From Posidonia oceanica (taxonomy: Eukaryota; Streptophyta; Magnoliopsida; Alismatales; Posidoniaceae): DNA of 64,000 nt. Positions 9,858 through 21,416 of the stretch are shown piece after piece. The translations under genes were made by a program, and so were the position numbers. Every line of letters begins with the position of its first letter. The stretch's first letter is position 1. Below the pieces are notes generated by a model that saw only the letters and a program-made list of their open reading frames with translations, was not told where the DNA came from and made no database searches. Location: positions 46,324,001 through 46,388,000 of the forward strand of contig JAZBRS010000029.1 of the NCBI GenBank assembly GCA_037176725.1, written 5' to 3'.

Positions 9858-12800
9858 ATGGCCCAGTTTGCTGGTGACTCATAGGTCCCTGTTGCCCCGG
9901 AGGTGGCCCCTCTTTTGGTCCCTTCGGCTCCTGCATTGACTCCCTTTGTGCTAGCGTCTCCTTCTCTGGTGCAGCTCTTGCCTTCTTATTCTGTGGGGTA
10001 GTGACAAACTCCGCCGGACCCGGTTGCCGAGACTGTCTTGGTAACCGCCGGCCGCGCTCCGGAGGCACCACTGACTTCTCCTCCTCAAGGTAACGTCACT
10101 TTTGATGCTCACCCTGCTGCGGCGAATTACGCCCTAGGACCTCCGCCTCTTGGACAATCTGCATCCCAGCCACTTGATTCTGGTCCTCCGCCGGTCCTGC
10201 AACTCAGCATACCTACTGATGGGTCCCCTGAGATGTAGTACCAATAGCTGATGGAGACTGCCCAGAGACTGCAGGGCATGGCTCTATCTCTCCGCCCCAC
10301 ATTTGTTCCTGCTGCTCCCGAGGCTCTGCTGCGACCTGCTCTCGCGTCGCAGGCATTCCCCTCAGCTCCTCCGCCCAGACCGCTGCCTCAGCTACTCACT
10401 GCTCAGGCGATGGGGGCCCAGCTTCCGCCTCCTACATATGCACAGCATCCTCCTCTAGCACCTGGTGGTTAGTTCGTGGGACTGATCGGAGTGCAGCATC
10501 CCACTGGCCCGCAGCCTGGCACCGTGCCGGTGCAGCAGCTGACGCTCTAGCACGCTGCATCACCTACTGCTTAGCATGCTAGCTATACATACCCCCTACA
10601 TCAGCAATACCCTACTCCAGCATACATGCCTACACACACTACACATCCTCATGGATACGCCGCCCATCTCGTCGCTCCACCAAGCGAGGTGATGGTTGAC
10701 CCAGAGGAGCACCTCGGTGCATCTTATGCGGCGTATGTGGCCCCTGCCCCTACTGTACCACCTCAGTTGGCAGCAACTCCAAACTCCAGTGACAACAGGC
10801 TTATTGTTCTGGAGAAAGCACTTCGACAAGTGCAAGGTACGGACCACCAGTCTTGCCAGTTCCAGGACCTCTGTTATTTCCTAGAGGCGGGACTCCCCCC
10901 GAAGTTCCGCATCACAGTATTCGAAAAATACAATGGTAGAGGCTGGCCAATTGCACACTTGAAGGCGTACTACGGAGATCTCACTCAGCTCCAGGCTGAC
11001 GAGAGGTTGCTAATCTGCTTGTTCCAGAAAAGTCTGAGTGGCCCTACGCTCAAGTGGTTCACCTCACTTGATATGGCCAACATTAAGACGTGGAATGACC
11101 TCAGCCAAGCATTCCTGGGACAATACTCCTTCAACTTGGACCTGGTCCCTAAGCGCGCGGACCTCGTTGCATTAAAGCAGAACCCTGGCGAGCCGTTCGG
11201 GGAGTATGTCGGCCGCTGGTGCGCACTCGCTTCGCAGGTTCGAGACGGACCCTCTGATGAGGAGTCCCTCGAGATTGTGATTGGGGGTGCATAGCTTGCT
11301 GTCGGAGCTCTGCTCAACATTCAACCTGTCACAACCTTCTCTGCACTGATCCAGGCTGGCACCCGCGTGGAGAGTTCGCTACGGAGTGGCAACTTCCCGG
11401 CGCTCTCTGCGTTTGCCAAGCAAGCCACTGCCAGCAGCAACAGCAACAACTCCAGCAGCAACACCAGCAGCAACAGCAGTGGTACCAGCAGCCGGCCCAA
11501 GAAGAAGGACTCGCCAAAGCCTGCTGTTGCCTACGTCGACCCTGCGCCTATGCCTGTTCAGCTGGCGATTCGGCCTCCCTTGCATCAAGTAATCTATGCA
11601 CCAGCACCTAGAGCACCTCCCACACCACAAATCACCACCACCACCCAACCGGTGTATCCTGCCGCACTGGTCCAGCAAGCGCAACCTCAGGGGCCAAGGC
11701 GGCCACAGCGTCAATTCACCCCACTGGTGGAACCGCTAACCGCCATCATCCCCAAGGTTGCGACATTTCTGAGGTTTCCCGAGGCGCTCCGTTTGCCAAA
11801 TCCACTTTTGCATTGGCATAAGATGCACCTTTTCTATGACTTTCATCGAGCCCCCGGGCACTCGATGAACAGTTGCCTCACTCTGCGGAACGCTATCCAG
11901 AATCTGATCAAGTTGGGAACGATCTCGATCCACACGCACGAGGCACCATCTTCTGTCCCCCCATCAACATCAGCCCCTGCATCAGCATTAGCACCCCCTC
12001 ATCCCAGCATTGTCCACCAGCCCCTCCCGAAGCATCCCAATCTGGGGGGTGCGGGGACCTCGGGAATCTACTCTCTCTCCCCCTCCAGGCCTGCTACGTC
12101 TATGGTAGACCCCTCCGAGCTCATTCATGATGTCTCGGAGCCCTTCCCTCTTGCTCTTTATCGTGCTGCAGTTGCTGGCTCCGAGTTGGGAGTCCATATG
12201 ATCCGACCGTGTGCCAGGCTAAGGCGCTCCGCTGCTCGCACTACCATGCATCCTCAGGCCCCTGCCCCTATATACCTTCAAGCCAGACCTTAGGCCCAGA
12301 CCCCAGCCTCCTCTTTAGGTAGTCCCCCAGTCAGCCTATTAGCCTGGTCCCAGCCAGGGCCTCCTGCAACCTACCAATACCAGCAACCCCTGCCCTATTA
12401 CCCAGCCAACCCTCCGGTAGCCCCTCTTGTGCTCGAAGCACAGGCCCCTACGGTTATTGACTTAACCTGGGACCCCCATCGCGTACCTTATGACTATGCT
12501 ACAGAAACATGTGCAGAAGTCACGTGATCAGGGAGAGTATACCAGCCCGCAGCACCGGTGGTAAGGCCCAGCCGTCCAGCACCTGCTGCACCTCCACCAG
12601 CAAGCCAGCCAGTAGTGCCCCTGCCAGTTAGCCAGCCCACAGCGCCCCCAGCATCAAGCCAGCCCTCTGCACCTAGTCCGGTAGAGCCAACTCCCAGAGC
12701 ACCCCCTCTTGCTGCCAGAAAGCCGCACCACAAAATAGACATCACTTCCCAGCTTAGGAGGGTTAAAGCTGATATATCCATTTGGGACCTTATCCACTCC

Positions 12801-12911
12801 TCTTCTGAACACCGTGAGGCTTTTCTCCGAGTGTTCCAAGCTACCAGAGTGTCCCAAGCCATAGAGCCTGCAGCCCTGGAGAGCATGGTTGGCGTTATCG
12901 CGGAGCCGTAG
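9858..12911 (+). pseudogene. gag: gag of A1 (nucleocapsid/capsid polyprotein), decayed
   Basis: The reading frame starts at ATG 9858 (Met-Ala-Gln-Phe), the same start as in B2, and continues in one frame to TAG 12909-12911, about 1018 codons. The N-terminal third is Pro/Ala/Gln-rich. A Retrotrans_gag-type capsid domain spans about 10920-11290, with a FEKYNGRG start and KWF, FLGQYS and GEYVGRW motifs. A Ser/Asn low-complexity tract is at 11430-11500. A nucleocapsid knuckle of CX2HX4HX4C spacing is at 11835-11876, with its first Cys replaced by Tyr. In-frame stops: TAG at 9882, 9999, 10236, 10245, 10470, 10548, 10572, 11292 and 12291; TGA at 10002 and 12525. Comparison with B2 shows most were Gln (CAG) codons. 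It cannot encode a full Gag. Confidence 0.88.
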
Positions 12912-15558
12912 ATCATCTCTTTCACAAGCGATGAGCTGCCTCTGACCGGGATTAATCACAACCAACACTTGTTCGTCACGGTGCAATACAAAAACTTTCG
13001 CATTCCCCTATCGCTAGTTGATAACGGGTCAGGCCTTAATGTCTGTCCGTTGTGCACTGCAACCAGGCTCGGATTCAAAGCCGAGGATATCACTCCGGCG
13101 ATAAAGGGAATGACAGCTTTTGATATTACGCACCATGACGCTCTAGAGATTCTGATTATTCCTTTGATCATTGGCCCGGTCACTTTCGATGTGGAGTTCT
13201 ACATTGTTGACTTGGAGCCTAACTTTAACTTCTTGCTTGGGCGCCCTTGGCTTCACAAGCATCAAGTCATCCCCTCGACCCTCCACCGCATGATTAAGTT
13301 TCGCCATGGCGACAATGTTATCATTGTAATGGCGGAAAACTTCGAGAAGGAGCGGATCGAGGCGGTTGCACCCATCTCTTCGCATACAATCCCTTTTGAC
13401 CTTGAACTTTCAGCTACTTTGTATCGAGTTAATCGGTGCGAGCCGGTTAGCTTTGTACCTGATCTTGAACATGTCAACTCCTTGGCCGTTCACAGCAACC
13501 CCTTCCAGATGGTCGAAAATGTCTGTCACAGGTGGGGCTATGTCAAAGGAGCGCCACTCGGGCGGTATGGCCAGGGAATCGCTGAGCTAGTCCAAGCAGC
13601 AGAGCGAAGAGAGTCTGAAGGCCTTGGATATGATCTGCAGTCCAATAGAGACAAATGCATGCTGCCCAAGGATCAGAAGATGGCCATCCCGCAGGACCTC
13701 ACTAACTTCACCAATGCAGGTATCCTGGAATCAGGTAGTAGTGAAGCCTCAACGCAGCAGGTGCTATGCCCAAGTTCTCAGCAGCTAGAAGAAGAATGGG
13801 TCTGCATCGAGGACTATTACTCAGATGAGGAAGAATCTGGTATAGTTGAGGCAGCCCCAACTAGCAGCAAGGACCAGCTCAGCGCGACTACGTCCCGGTC
13901 AGTTTGCTTAACACTTACCGATGAAGCAGCAGAATTGGCAAACCCTGGGACAGGGCTGACAACTTCCCTTCTTCCTGCAGCGTCACCAAAGTTGCCGACA
14001 GTTGCAACTGCAGCACTAGAGCTAGGAGCACGCCCTCCGGCGTTATCTGGCAGTCAGCCTGTGGCTGCAACCGCACCAGCTTGGAAATCACTTTCTCAGG
14101 CGAAACAGTCAGTCGGATTAGGCAACAGTGTGACTCAGCTCGCATCATTGACAGCGCCACAAGCAAGCCAGGCGGCTCAGTCAGGCACACCGCTGTCAGC
14201 CTCAGCAGATCTTGCTATGCGGAAGATTCTCGCCGCTGCTACCGGGAGACCACCACTGTCACCCACGGGCACCGGTGTTTCATCCCCAAGCATGGCGGCC
14301 CAGCCATCAGCCCCTCAGAAGAGCGGTTGTGCCTCCCCGCCAGCACCAGCAGTGATCCTAGCAGCATACCCAACAGCAGCGAAGCAAATGCCCCAAGCAG
14401 TAGAAAGCCCAGCAGTCGAGTCAGGGCCGGCCGCAAGCCCGACAGTCGCTTACTACGTTGACTCACCCTCGGATGAGGAGGCAGGAGCGGCTACTAATGC
14501 TCAGATTGATTTCTCTATGGGAGACTTGGAGCAATTATTCCAGGAGTAGCTTGCGTCCTTGGCGCAGGACGTGGCCGAGCATGAGACTACACAAAAGAAG
14601 GGGAAGGCCGTGGCTACAGGTCCCTCTATCATGGTCCTAGAGGAAGATCTAGCACTCGAGGCACCCATCAGACCAGATGAGCTGATCACCCTGCAGCCAG
14701 GGGGTGGGTCTCGATGGTTTGTGTAGTGCATGCCACATATAGGCAAAGCAGCAGTAGCAGAGCAAGATGCACTAGCAGTAAAGCATCATGTAGTACAGCA
14801 TCTAGAGGTAGGAGAGCACCATGTAGAGTCCCATGCAGAGTCCCATGCAGAGCCCCATGCAGAGCCCCATGCAGAAGGAGGAGAGTCCCATGCAAAGCAC
14901 CATGCAGAGTCCCATGCAGAGCCCCATGCAGAGCCCCATGCAGGAGGAGAGTCCCATACAGAGTCCCATGCAGAGCCCATGCAGTAGATATAGAGCAACA
15001 TGCAGTAGCAGTAGAGCAACATGCACCTATATTAGTAGAACAGCATGCAGTAGTAGCAGAGCAATATGCGCAAGTGGCGGCAGTACAACATGTATCGGTA
15101 GCGGCACAATATGCAGCACAGCAATCACCAGCAGTACAGTCAGCAGTAGCAGAGTTAACAGAATCAGCAGAGTTAGAGCAGGCAGGAACAGCTGAGGATC
15201 TTGCCAGGACAGAGGTCGCGCGCCGAGGGTATAAAAACACTCGGGTATGCGTGACCATCCTGAAGCGTCACCAGGGCCAAGCAGCAGAACACTTGCACTC
15301 CTTCGATATCTCAGATCCCACCTTTGAGAAGGAGATCCTCTCAGAACTTATTGCATATGGAGAGGAGGATGATACAGGCGAAGATGAGAATGACGAACCA
15401 TCGCGTGAGTTCCGGCCCCACGACAACGATCTAGAAGGCCCCAACCTCCATGTCGAAGAGGAGACAGAGGTTGTCAGCATTGGCACAGCAGAAGAAATCA
15501 GAGAGGCCGCATCAACGCCCTTCTGTCGCCCCAGGCTAGAGCAAAATTCATCGCATTC
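12912..15558 (+). pseudogene. pro: Aspartic protease and protease-RT linker of A1
   Basis: Continues the gag frame after TAG 12909. The retroviral-type aspartic protease covers about 12950-13300. The active-site motif LVDNGSG has its Asp at 13020-13022, and the C-terminal LLGRPWLH motif is present. Past it, near 13535-13630, is a Gly-rich RWGYVKG...GRYGQGI...EGLGY segment resembling the G-patch-like motif of Tat polyproteins. From about 13,730 on it is an Ala/Ser/Pro-rich linker with a His-Ala-Glu repeat block (14817-14985). Damage: TAG at 14547 and 14724, a 1-bp loss in a C run near 14975 and a 1-bp loss near 15511. The protease core itself looks intact. Confidence 0.85.
14817..14985 (+). 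repeat. His-Ala-Glu coding repeat in the A1 polyprotein linker
   Basis: Tandem 12-15-bp units built on CCCCATGCAGAG and GTCCCATGCAGA, reading Ser/Pro-His-Ala-Glu in the polyprotein frame. There are about twelve units. B2 lacks the block at the same place. Past it, spaced Glu-Gln-His-Ala motifs continue to about 15110 in the shifted frame. Slippage here probably caused the 1-bp frameshift near 14975. Confidence 0.85.
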
Positions 15559-16990
15559 TTGAAGGAGTATGCGAATGTCTTTGCCTGGAGCTACGAGGAT
15601 ATGGTGGGCCTCGACATTGAAATAGTTGTGCACAACTTGCCCCTAGACCCAGATGCAAGGCCAGTAAAGCAGAAGCTATGGCGATGGCGACCGCAATGGC
15701 TACTTATGATCAAAGAAGAGATCATGAAGCAGCACGGCGTTAACTTCCTCAAGGTCATCCTTTACCCTGAGTGGCTTGCAAATGTCGTCCTAGTGCCCAA
15801 GAAGGACGGACGAGTCCGCATGTGCATCGACTATCGGGACCTGAACAAGGCGAGTCCCAAGGATGATTTTCCACTGCCGCACATTGACATCCTCGTCGAT
15901 AACACTACAGGGCACAAGATGCTCTCTTTCATGGACGGCATCTCTAGCTATAATCAAATTAGAATGGCAGAAGAGGATATGGAGAAAACATCATTCATCA
16001 CCCCTTGGGGTGTCTTTTGCTATCAAATTATGCCATTTGGGCTGAAGAATGCTGGCCACAACCTATCAGAGGGCCATCACTGTGCTTTTCCATGACCTCA
16101 TGCATCAAGAAGTTGAGGTATACGTGGACGATATGATTGCCAAGACCAAAGAGCCTGAGGATCACCTTGCCTGCTTAAGGAAGCTCTTTGACCACTTGCG
16201 AAAGTACAAGTTGCACCTTAACCCCAGCAAATGCATATTTGGGGTATCTTCTGGCAAGCTCCTAGGCTACATTGTTAGCCAGAGGGGGATTGAAGTGGAC
16301 CCGATGAAGGCAAAAGCCATCGTGGATATGCCACTCCCCAGGACAAAGAAAGAAGTCCGAGGCCTGCTCGGACGCCTACAGTATATCAGTCGGTTCATTG
16401 CGCAGCTCATGCCTATATGTGAACCGATCTTCAAGCTCCTGAAGAAGAATGCGCAGATCAGCTGGAGCGAAGAGTGCCAGGCCGCCCTCGACCTGATCAA
16501 GCAGCTTCTGACCAAGCCTCCTGTGTTGGTCTCTCCCACGCCTAGGAGACCTCTGCTTCTCTACCTCTCTAACACCCAGCATTCCATGGGCGCCATCTTG
16601 GGCCAGCATGATGAATCTGGTAGAAAGGAGCACGCAATTTATTACCTGAGCAAGAAATTCAATGACTGCGAAGCCAGGTATAGCACAATGGAGAAGACCT
16701 GCTTATCCCTCTTCTAGGCTGCATAGAAGCTGAGGCACTACATGATGGCGTACCCAGTCCGGCTCCTATGCCGACATGACCCCATCAAGTTCCTCTTCCA
16801 AAAGCCAGCAATGGTAGGCAGATGCGTCAAGTGGCAAGTGTTGTTGTCTCAGTACGACATCACCTTTGTCACACAGTGTGCCATGAAGGGCCAAGCCATG
16901 GCAGATCACCTTGCAGACTTTCCTTTGCCTGAATACCAACCTCTCCAGACGCAGTTCCCAGATGAGGACATCCTATTTGCAATGCAAGAC
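15559..16990 (+). pseudogene. pol: Reverse transcriptase and gypsy RNase H of A1
   Basis: The RT domain covers about 15690-16300: VPKKDGRVRMCIDYRDLNK, motif A FMDGISSYNQI with catalytic Asp at 15934-15936, FGLKNAG, and motif C YVDD at 16121-16132. The thumb/connection region and gypsy-type RNase H follow (about 16450-16960), with GQHDESGR, YSTMEKTCLSL and MADHLADFPLP. A 1-bp insertion near 16055, between FGLKNAG and TYQRA, shifts frame. TAG codons at 16715 (Trp in B2) and 16724 (Gln in B2) interrupt RNase H. The catalytic residues of RT itself are retained. Family assignment to Ty3/gypsy Tat is firm from the motif pattern and the second RNase H that follows. Confidence 0.9.
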
Positions 16991-17470
16991 GCTGAGGAGG
17001 ACCCTGAAGACTTAGAGCATTGGCAACTCTACTTTGATGGCGCTGTCAACAAGAAGGGCCGAGGCATAGGCGCGGTGTTGACCACACCGTAGGGGCAGAT
17101 GATCCCCTTTGCAAGGAAGCTGACCTTCAAATGCACTAATAACGAAGCAGAATATGAAGCATGCATTCTGGGATTGAAGGTCGCGCTCGAGCATGAGGCA
17201 CAGAAGCTGCATGTGCACGGCGATGCCATGCTGGTGATTTCCCAAGTGAATGGCGACTGGAGAACAAAAGATCCAAAGCTAGTGCCATATCACGAGCACC
17301 TACTGAAGCTGATAGAGCAGTTTGCAAGCATCCGCTTCTCATATATGAACAAAGCAAGGAACGCATATGCAGATGCATTGGCAACCTTAGCGTCCTGGCT
17401 TAATATACCTGAGGATCGAGTAGTGGATGTATCAGTTACATGCATGAAGCAACCTGCGCATTGCATGAGC
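16991..17470 (+). pseudogene. Second (archaeal-type) RNase H of A1
   Basis: An RVT_3-like RNase HI domain, the additional RNase H typical of Tat elements. The acidic tetrad is visible: Asp in YFDGAVNKKG, Glu in NNEAEYEA, Asp in HGDAMLV and Asp in NAYADALATLAS. It lies between the gypsy RNase H and integrase in the same frame. One TAG at 17090-17092 replaces the Gln found in B2. Apart from that stop the fold motifs are complete. Confidence 0.88.
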
Positions 17471-18727
17471 ATAGAAGAGGCAGATTTAGCAGAAGAGCAG
17501 CCCTGGTACTACGATATCAAAGCATTTCTTGAGTCTGGCAGCCACTCGCCTGGCACCTCAGCAGTAGATAGAAGAACTTTGGCACGTCTGGCGTCAAAGT
17601 ACGTGTTAGGGGTAGGGCAGTTATACAGAAGATCATATAGCCAGATGCTCCTGCACTACTTAAGCAAGCAAGAGGCTGACACCCTTATGCTCCAAGTCCA
17701 TGCAGGGACTTGTGGTCCGCATATGAATGGAGTGCTGCATGCTAAGAAGATAATGTTGCAAGGCTATTTCTGGTCAACCATGGAGGCAGACTGCTGCCAA
17801 TTTGTGCGTAGATGCCACAACTGCCAGATCCATGGTGATCTTATGCATGCGCCCCCGCAGGAATTGCACAGCATGTCCTCACCATGGCCCTTCACCATTG
17901 GCACCATACACCCTACAGCATCGAATGGTCATCGCTTCATCCTGGTAACGATAGATTATTTCACTAAGTGGGTGGAAGTAGCCTCCTACAAGGCAGTCAC
18001 AGCTGCGGTGATAGAGAAGTTTATCAGAAATAACATTGTCACCCGTTATGGGGTCCCGCATGCAATCATCTCTGACAATGGCCCGAATTTTATTGCAAAG
18101 AAGATCAAGGAATACCTGCAGAAGCATCAGATCAAGCATCATAGATCCTCACCGTATCGACCGCAGATGAATGGAGTAGTGGAGTCTGCCAACAAAAACA
18201 TTGTGAAGATAGTGAAGAAGATGGCAGAAACCCACAGAGACTGGCACGATAAGCTCCCATACGCACTCTAGGCGTACAGAACATCAGTGCGGACCTCTAC
18301 AAAAGCTACCCCTTATTCGCTAGCATATGGCATGGAGGCAGTGCTGCCTGTCGAAGTGGAGATCCCTTCGCTGCGAGTCCTGCGAGGAGCAGAGCTAGAA
18401 GAAGCATAATGGGTCGAGGACCGCTGCGCCCAGCTTAACCTGATTGACGAGCGTAGATTGCAAGCAATGCATAATGCACGTTGCTACCAGAAGTGGATGG
18501 CAAGAGCATACCTAAAGAAGGTGCGACCCAGGAGTTTCCAGCCAGGAGACCTTGTTCTGCGAGCCATCCACTTGCCAGACGGTCGAGGCAAATTCCGACC
18601 CAACTGGCGTGGCCCCTTTGCGGTCAAGCAGGCATTCTCAGGCGGCGCAGTGATTCTTGAGGACATGGATCAGACTGGGCAGTCAGAGCCGGTCAATGCA
18701 TGCTATCTCAAGAAGTACTATCAATAG
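17471..18727 (+). pseudogene. int: Integrase of A1, catalytic-site deletion
   Basis: An HHCC zinc-binding region (HAGTCGPH ... CHNCQ) covers about 17690-17830. The rve core follows, with the second Asp in SDNG and Glu in GVVESANK. An 18-bp deletion near 17895 removes the WGID motif, and with it the first catalytic Asp, that B2 keeps. Stops: TAG 18269 (Trp in B2) and TAA 18407 (Glu in B2). The C-terminal domain (PGDLVLRAI, NWRGPF, LKKYYQ) ends at TAG 18725-18727. The enzyme would be inactive even if the stops were ignored. Confidence 0.9.
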
Positions 18728-20213
18728 CCTGGCCCCAACCTTGCAGAGCATTTCCTTCCATCCTACCCTTTGCATCTTCTCTTCCTTGTACATCCTCCCT
18801 GCATCCCAATCTCGTCCCTTGCATTCCCGCATTCTCTGCATATAGCCTTGCATTCTCTATCTCTTCCTGCATACCTCCAGCAAAAATCAAAAATTCCTGC
18901 AAAAATCATGCATTGCATTGGGCCCGATGATGAAATCGGACGTGCTGCCTGCTTTGGAAGGAGTCTACCCTGCCTCACCTGACACTACTTAGGCGTCTTA
19001 GCTAGTGAGGGAGCCACCTTTCAAATGAGAACAGGCGAAACAACCAAACCCCTTTGGACTTGCACCTCCCGAGGGAGAAAAAATGCTAGGGCGTGAGCAA
19101 ATGTGAGCATAAAAGATATGTCTGAGCATGGGCACAAAAGAAAAGCAACAGAAGGCGAAGGCAGAAGTAGGCCCTAGAGATAGAGGCGTGTAGCATGACC
19201 CTGTCCCTCCGAACTGCTTCAGAGGTAGTTCAACACTTAGCACCTGGGAGCCCTAAATCCACTTCAAAACCCCAGCGCCCATTACCTCTAAGCTTGGGAT
19301 AGCGGAAGCTTGCAAAAAAAAGAAGAAAAGAAAAAACAAAGCAAAAAGCAAAAAAAAAGAGAGAAAGCAAAAAGAAAAGAAGCAAAAAAAAGCAACTCTA
19401 GAAAGAAAAAAAGCAAGCGACGCAATCCCTTAGAGATAAGCAAAGTTTGCGCCTGGGGAATCTGCAAACCCTACGAAGCCTTTAAACTCAGCAAGGCCTA
19501 GCAAGCAGCTCCCCAACTCCATCTAGGCGCCCACTACCTCCAAGATAGGGACAGGGGAAACCTACATGCCTATGAGGGAGCCAAAACGATGCAAAAGAGT
19601 AGGTGTAGGTCCTTGGGAGTTTGGTCTGGAGCCCGTCCTCACCACCCACCACCCCCGCACTGCAAATAACCCCTTCCTGAGTGCCACAGCAAGTTAAGAG
19701 CTTGAGTAGAGTCTAGTGAGTCAGGGACCCTTCTCTTCCTCTGCAGTAGGCACCAAGCACTCTGTATGCTGAGGGCTACAGCATATAAACTAAGTCATTG
19801 CATACATCCATAGCATCTACTCCAAGTCATGCACATCTCTCCGCATATTAAGCATAAACCCTGCATGCATGCATAGCATAAGTCTTTCCTTTTTCTTCTA
19901 TCTCCCCGCTCTGCGAAACTTGGCCCGGCGTTGAGACAGTACTTCTATTCGGCATGCGCCGACTGTCTCCCAACTGCACTGGTCTAGAGCTCCGACCAAC
20001 CACTTGCCCCAGTAGAGCTGCCCCTAGTCTGAATATGCTTTATATCTGCACTCTGAATGCTAACTGTTAAACCTGCTAAAGCTGCTGTGTTAATTTTGAA
20101 ATGATGCCCTTTACCAACGAGTTGTATGCCTATACCTGATCTGATGAACTGCAACTCTGTTTACAGGTACCTGAGCTTTCTGCACCAGCAGCCTGCACTC
20201 ACACTCCTGCACA
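18728..20213 (+). other. A1 spacer between pol and the downstream ORF
   Basis: No credible gene. It contains an A-rich tract at 19313-19425, matched in B2 by a T-rich tract on the plus strand at 39160-39290. It ends with a potential 3' splice site, TTTACAG/GTACCTG, near 20160-20175, about 45 bp before the downstream ATG. The B2 equivalent is AACAG/GTACTTG. Confidence 0.6.
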
Positions 20214-21416
20214 ATGGGCTACCCGACTTTGGTCACTCCCATGCACTGTTCAGATACCTTGCGAGAGTGGGTTGGCAAACTCACTGAAGCTGATCGCGAG
20301 AGGCTGCCCACTTGGGGGATTCCCTCTAAACTTCTGAAAGCAGCAGATGTTGAAGTGAGCCGACACCTCCTATGCGCTGCAGCAAGATTCTGGAAGCCAG
20401 CACATCACGTCTTTCGCTTCGGTAGGACAGAGCTGACTCCCACGCTTGAGAAGGTGCGCCGGATCTGCGGCTTCTCTATAATTATGGGACCCCCAATCTT
20501 TATGAGGCACCATGGATATGCTGCGGTCCTGAGCCAGCTAACTAGGCTCTCTGTTAAGTGCGTCCAGCAAAAACTTATCTGTACCAGCGGGCCCATGCCC
20601 TTGCTCCGCCTAGAGTACTTTGATGCTGTTATGGAGAAGCACGCTGAACTTGGAGATAAGTTGTGGCTCCAGGGATTCGTCGTCTGCTTCCTAGGCGAGC
20701 TGATCTTCACGCATGGCAAGATGACGGTTGCAATCGAGATTGCCGAGATTGCACTTGCAGTGGTGACCCGGCACATTGACCTAGCACCAGTCGTCCTCGC
20801 AAAAACATACCACGGGCTGGACCGCGTTGTGCACCGCTGCCGTCAGTTCCACGGCTGCGAAGTGCTTGTGCAGATTTGGCTAGCTGTACACCTGGAGATG
20901 GACCTCCTGTGCCCTCAAAGGCATGCCATCGAAACATACTGCAGCAGTGGCCACGCAAGAAATATAATGACCGTGCCGGAAGAGTATCAGAAGCTATCTG
21001 AGCTGACAGATGATGCAATAACTTGGCGAATCATCCCATCCGTAGCAGAGCCCTTCACTGTCTTCTTCGATGCTTGCGATTCGTAGCTCGTAGTACTGCC
21101 AGGATTCACCAGGGGTGTGGAGTACCACCTTATTCGGGTTATGCGGCAGTTTGGCTACTGGCAGGGTGCCTTCATCGATAGCACCGCGCCCAGACTCATG
21201 CAGCCATACCCCTTCAGCACAACAACCTCTACAACAGTGCTAGCAGACCTGATGCGGCATGGGGTGAAATCCACTGATATTGCAGATGTGAAGGGCTTGG
21301 GATGTACTTCTGAGTACGTCTCTGTGGTGCAAGAACTCTGGCCCCTCAGCGAGATCCCCCTAGGCACCCCCCAGTTTCCTGATTCCTGTCCAGCAAAGAA
21401 GGCCCGGCACAACTAA
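20214..21416 (+). pseudogene. DUF7745/plant-mobile-domain-like post-pol ORF of A1, one stop
   Basis: A 400-codon frame starting at ATG 20214 (MGYPTLV) and ending at TAA 21414-21416, broken only by TAG 21084-21086. The product has no transmembrane segment or signal peptide. It resembles the plant DUF7745 / aminotransferase-like plant mobile domain group: FGRTELTPTLE near residue 65, GELIFTHGKM near 165, VVLAKTYHGLDR near 197, DAITWRI near 262 and the C-terminal HLIRVMRQFGYWQ. Family recognition is from remembered motif pattern and is moderate. The position, downstream of integrase in sense orientation, matches the accessory 3' ORFs of some Tat elements. Function is unknown. Identity with the B2 copy is high throughout, with similar length, so it has been maintained across the two families. 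Confidence 0.7.

Noticed and set aside
20214..21416. Post-pol ORF as an env-like gene
   Set aside because: No signal peptide, transmembrane segment or fusion-peptide-like stretch. The motifs fit a DUF7745/plant-mobile-domain protein better.
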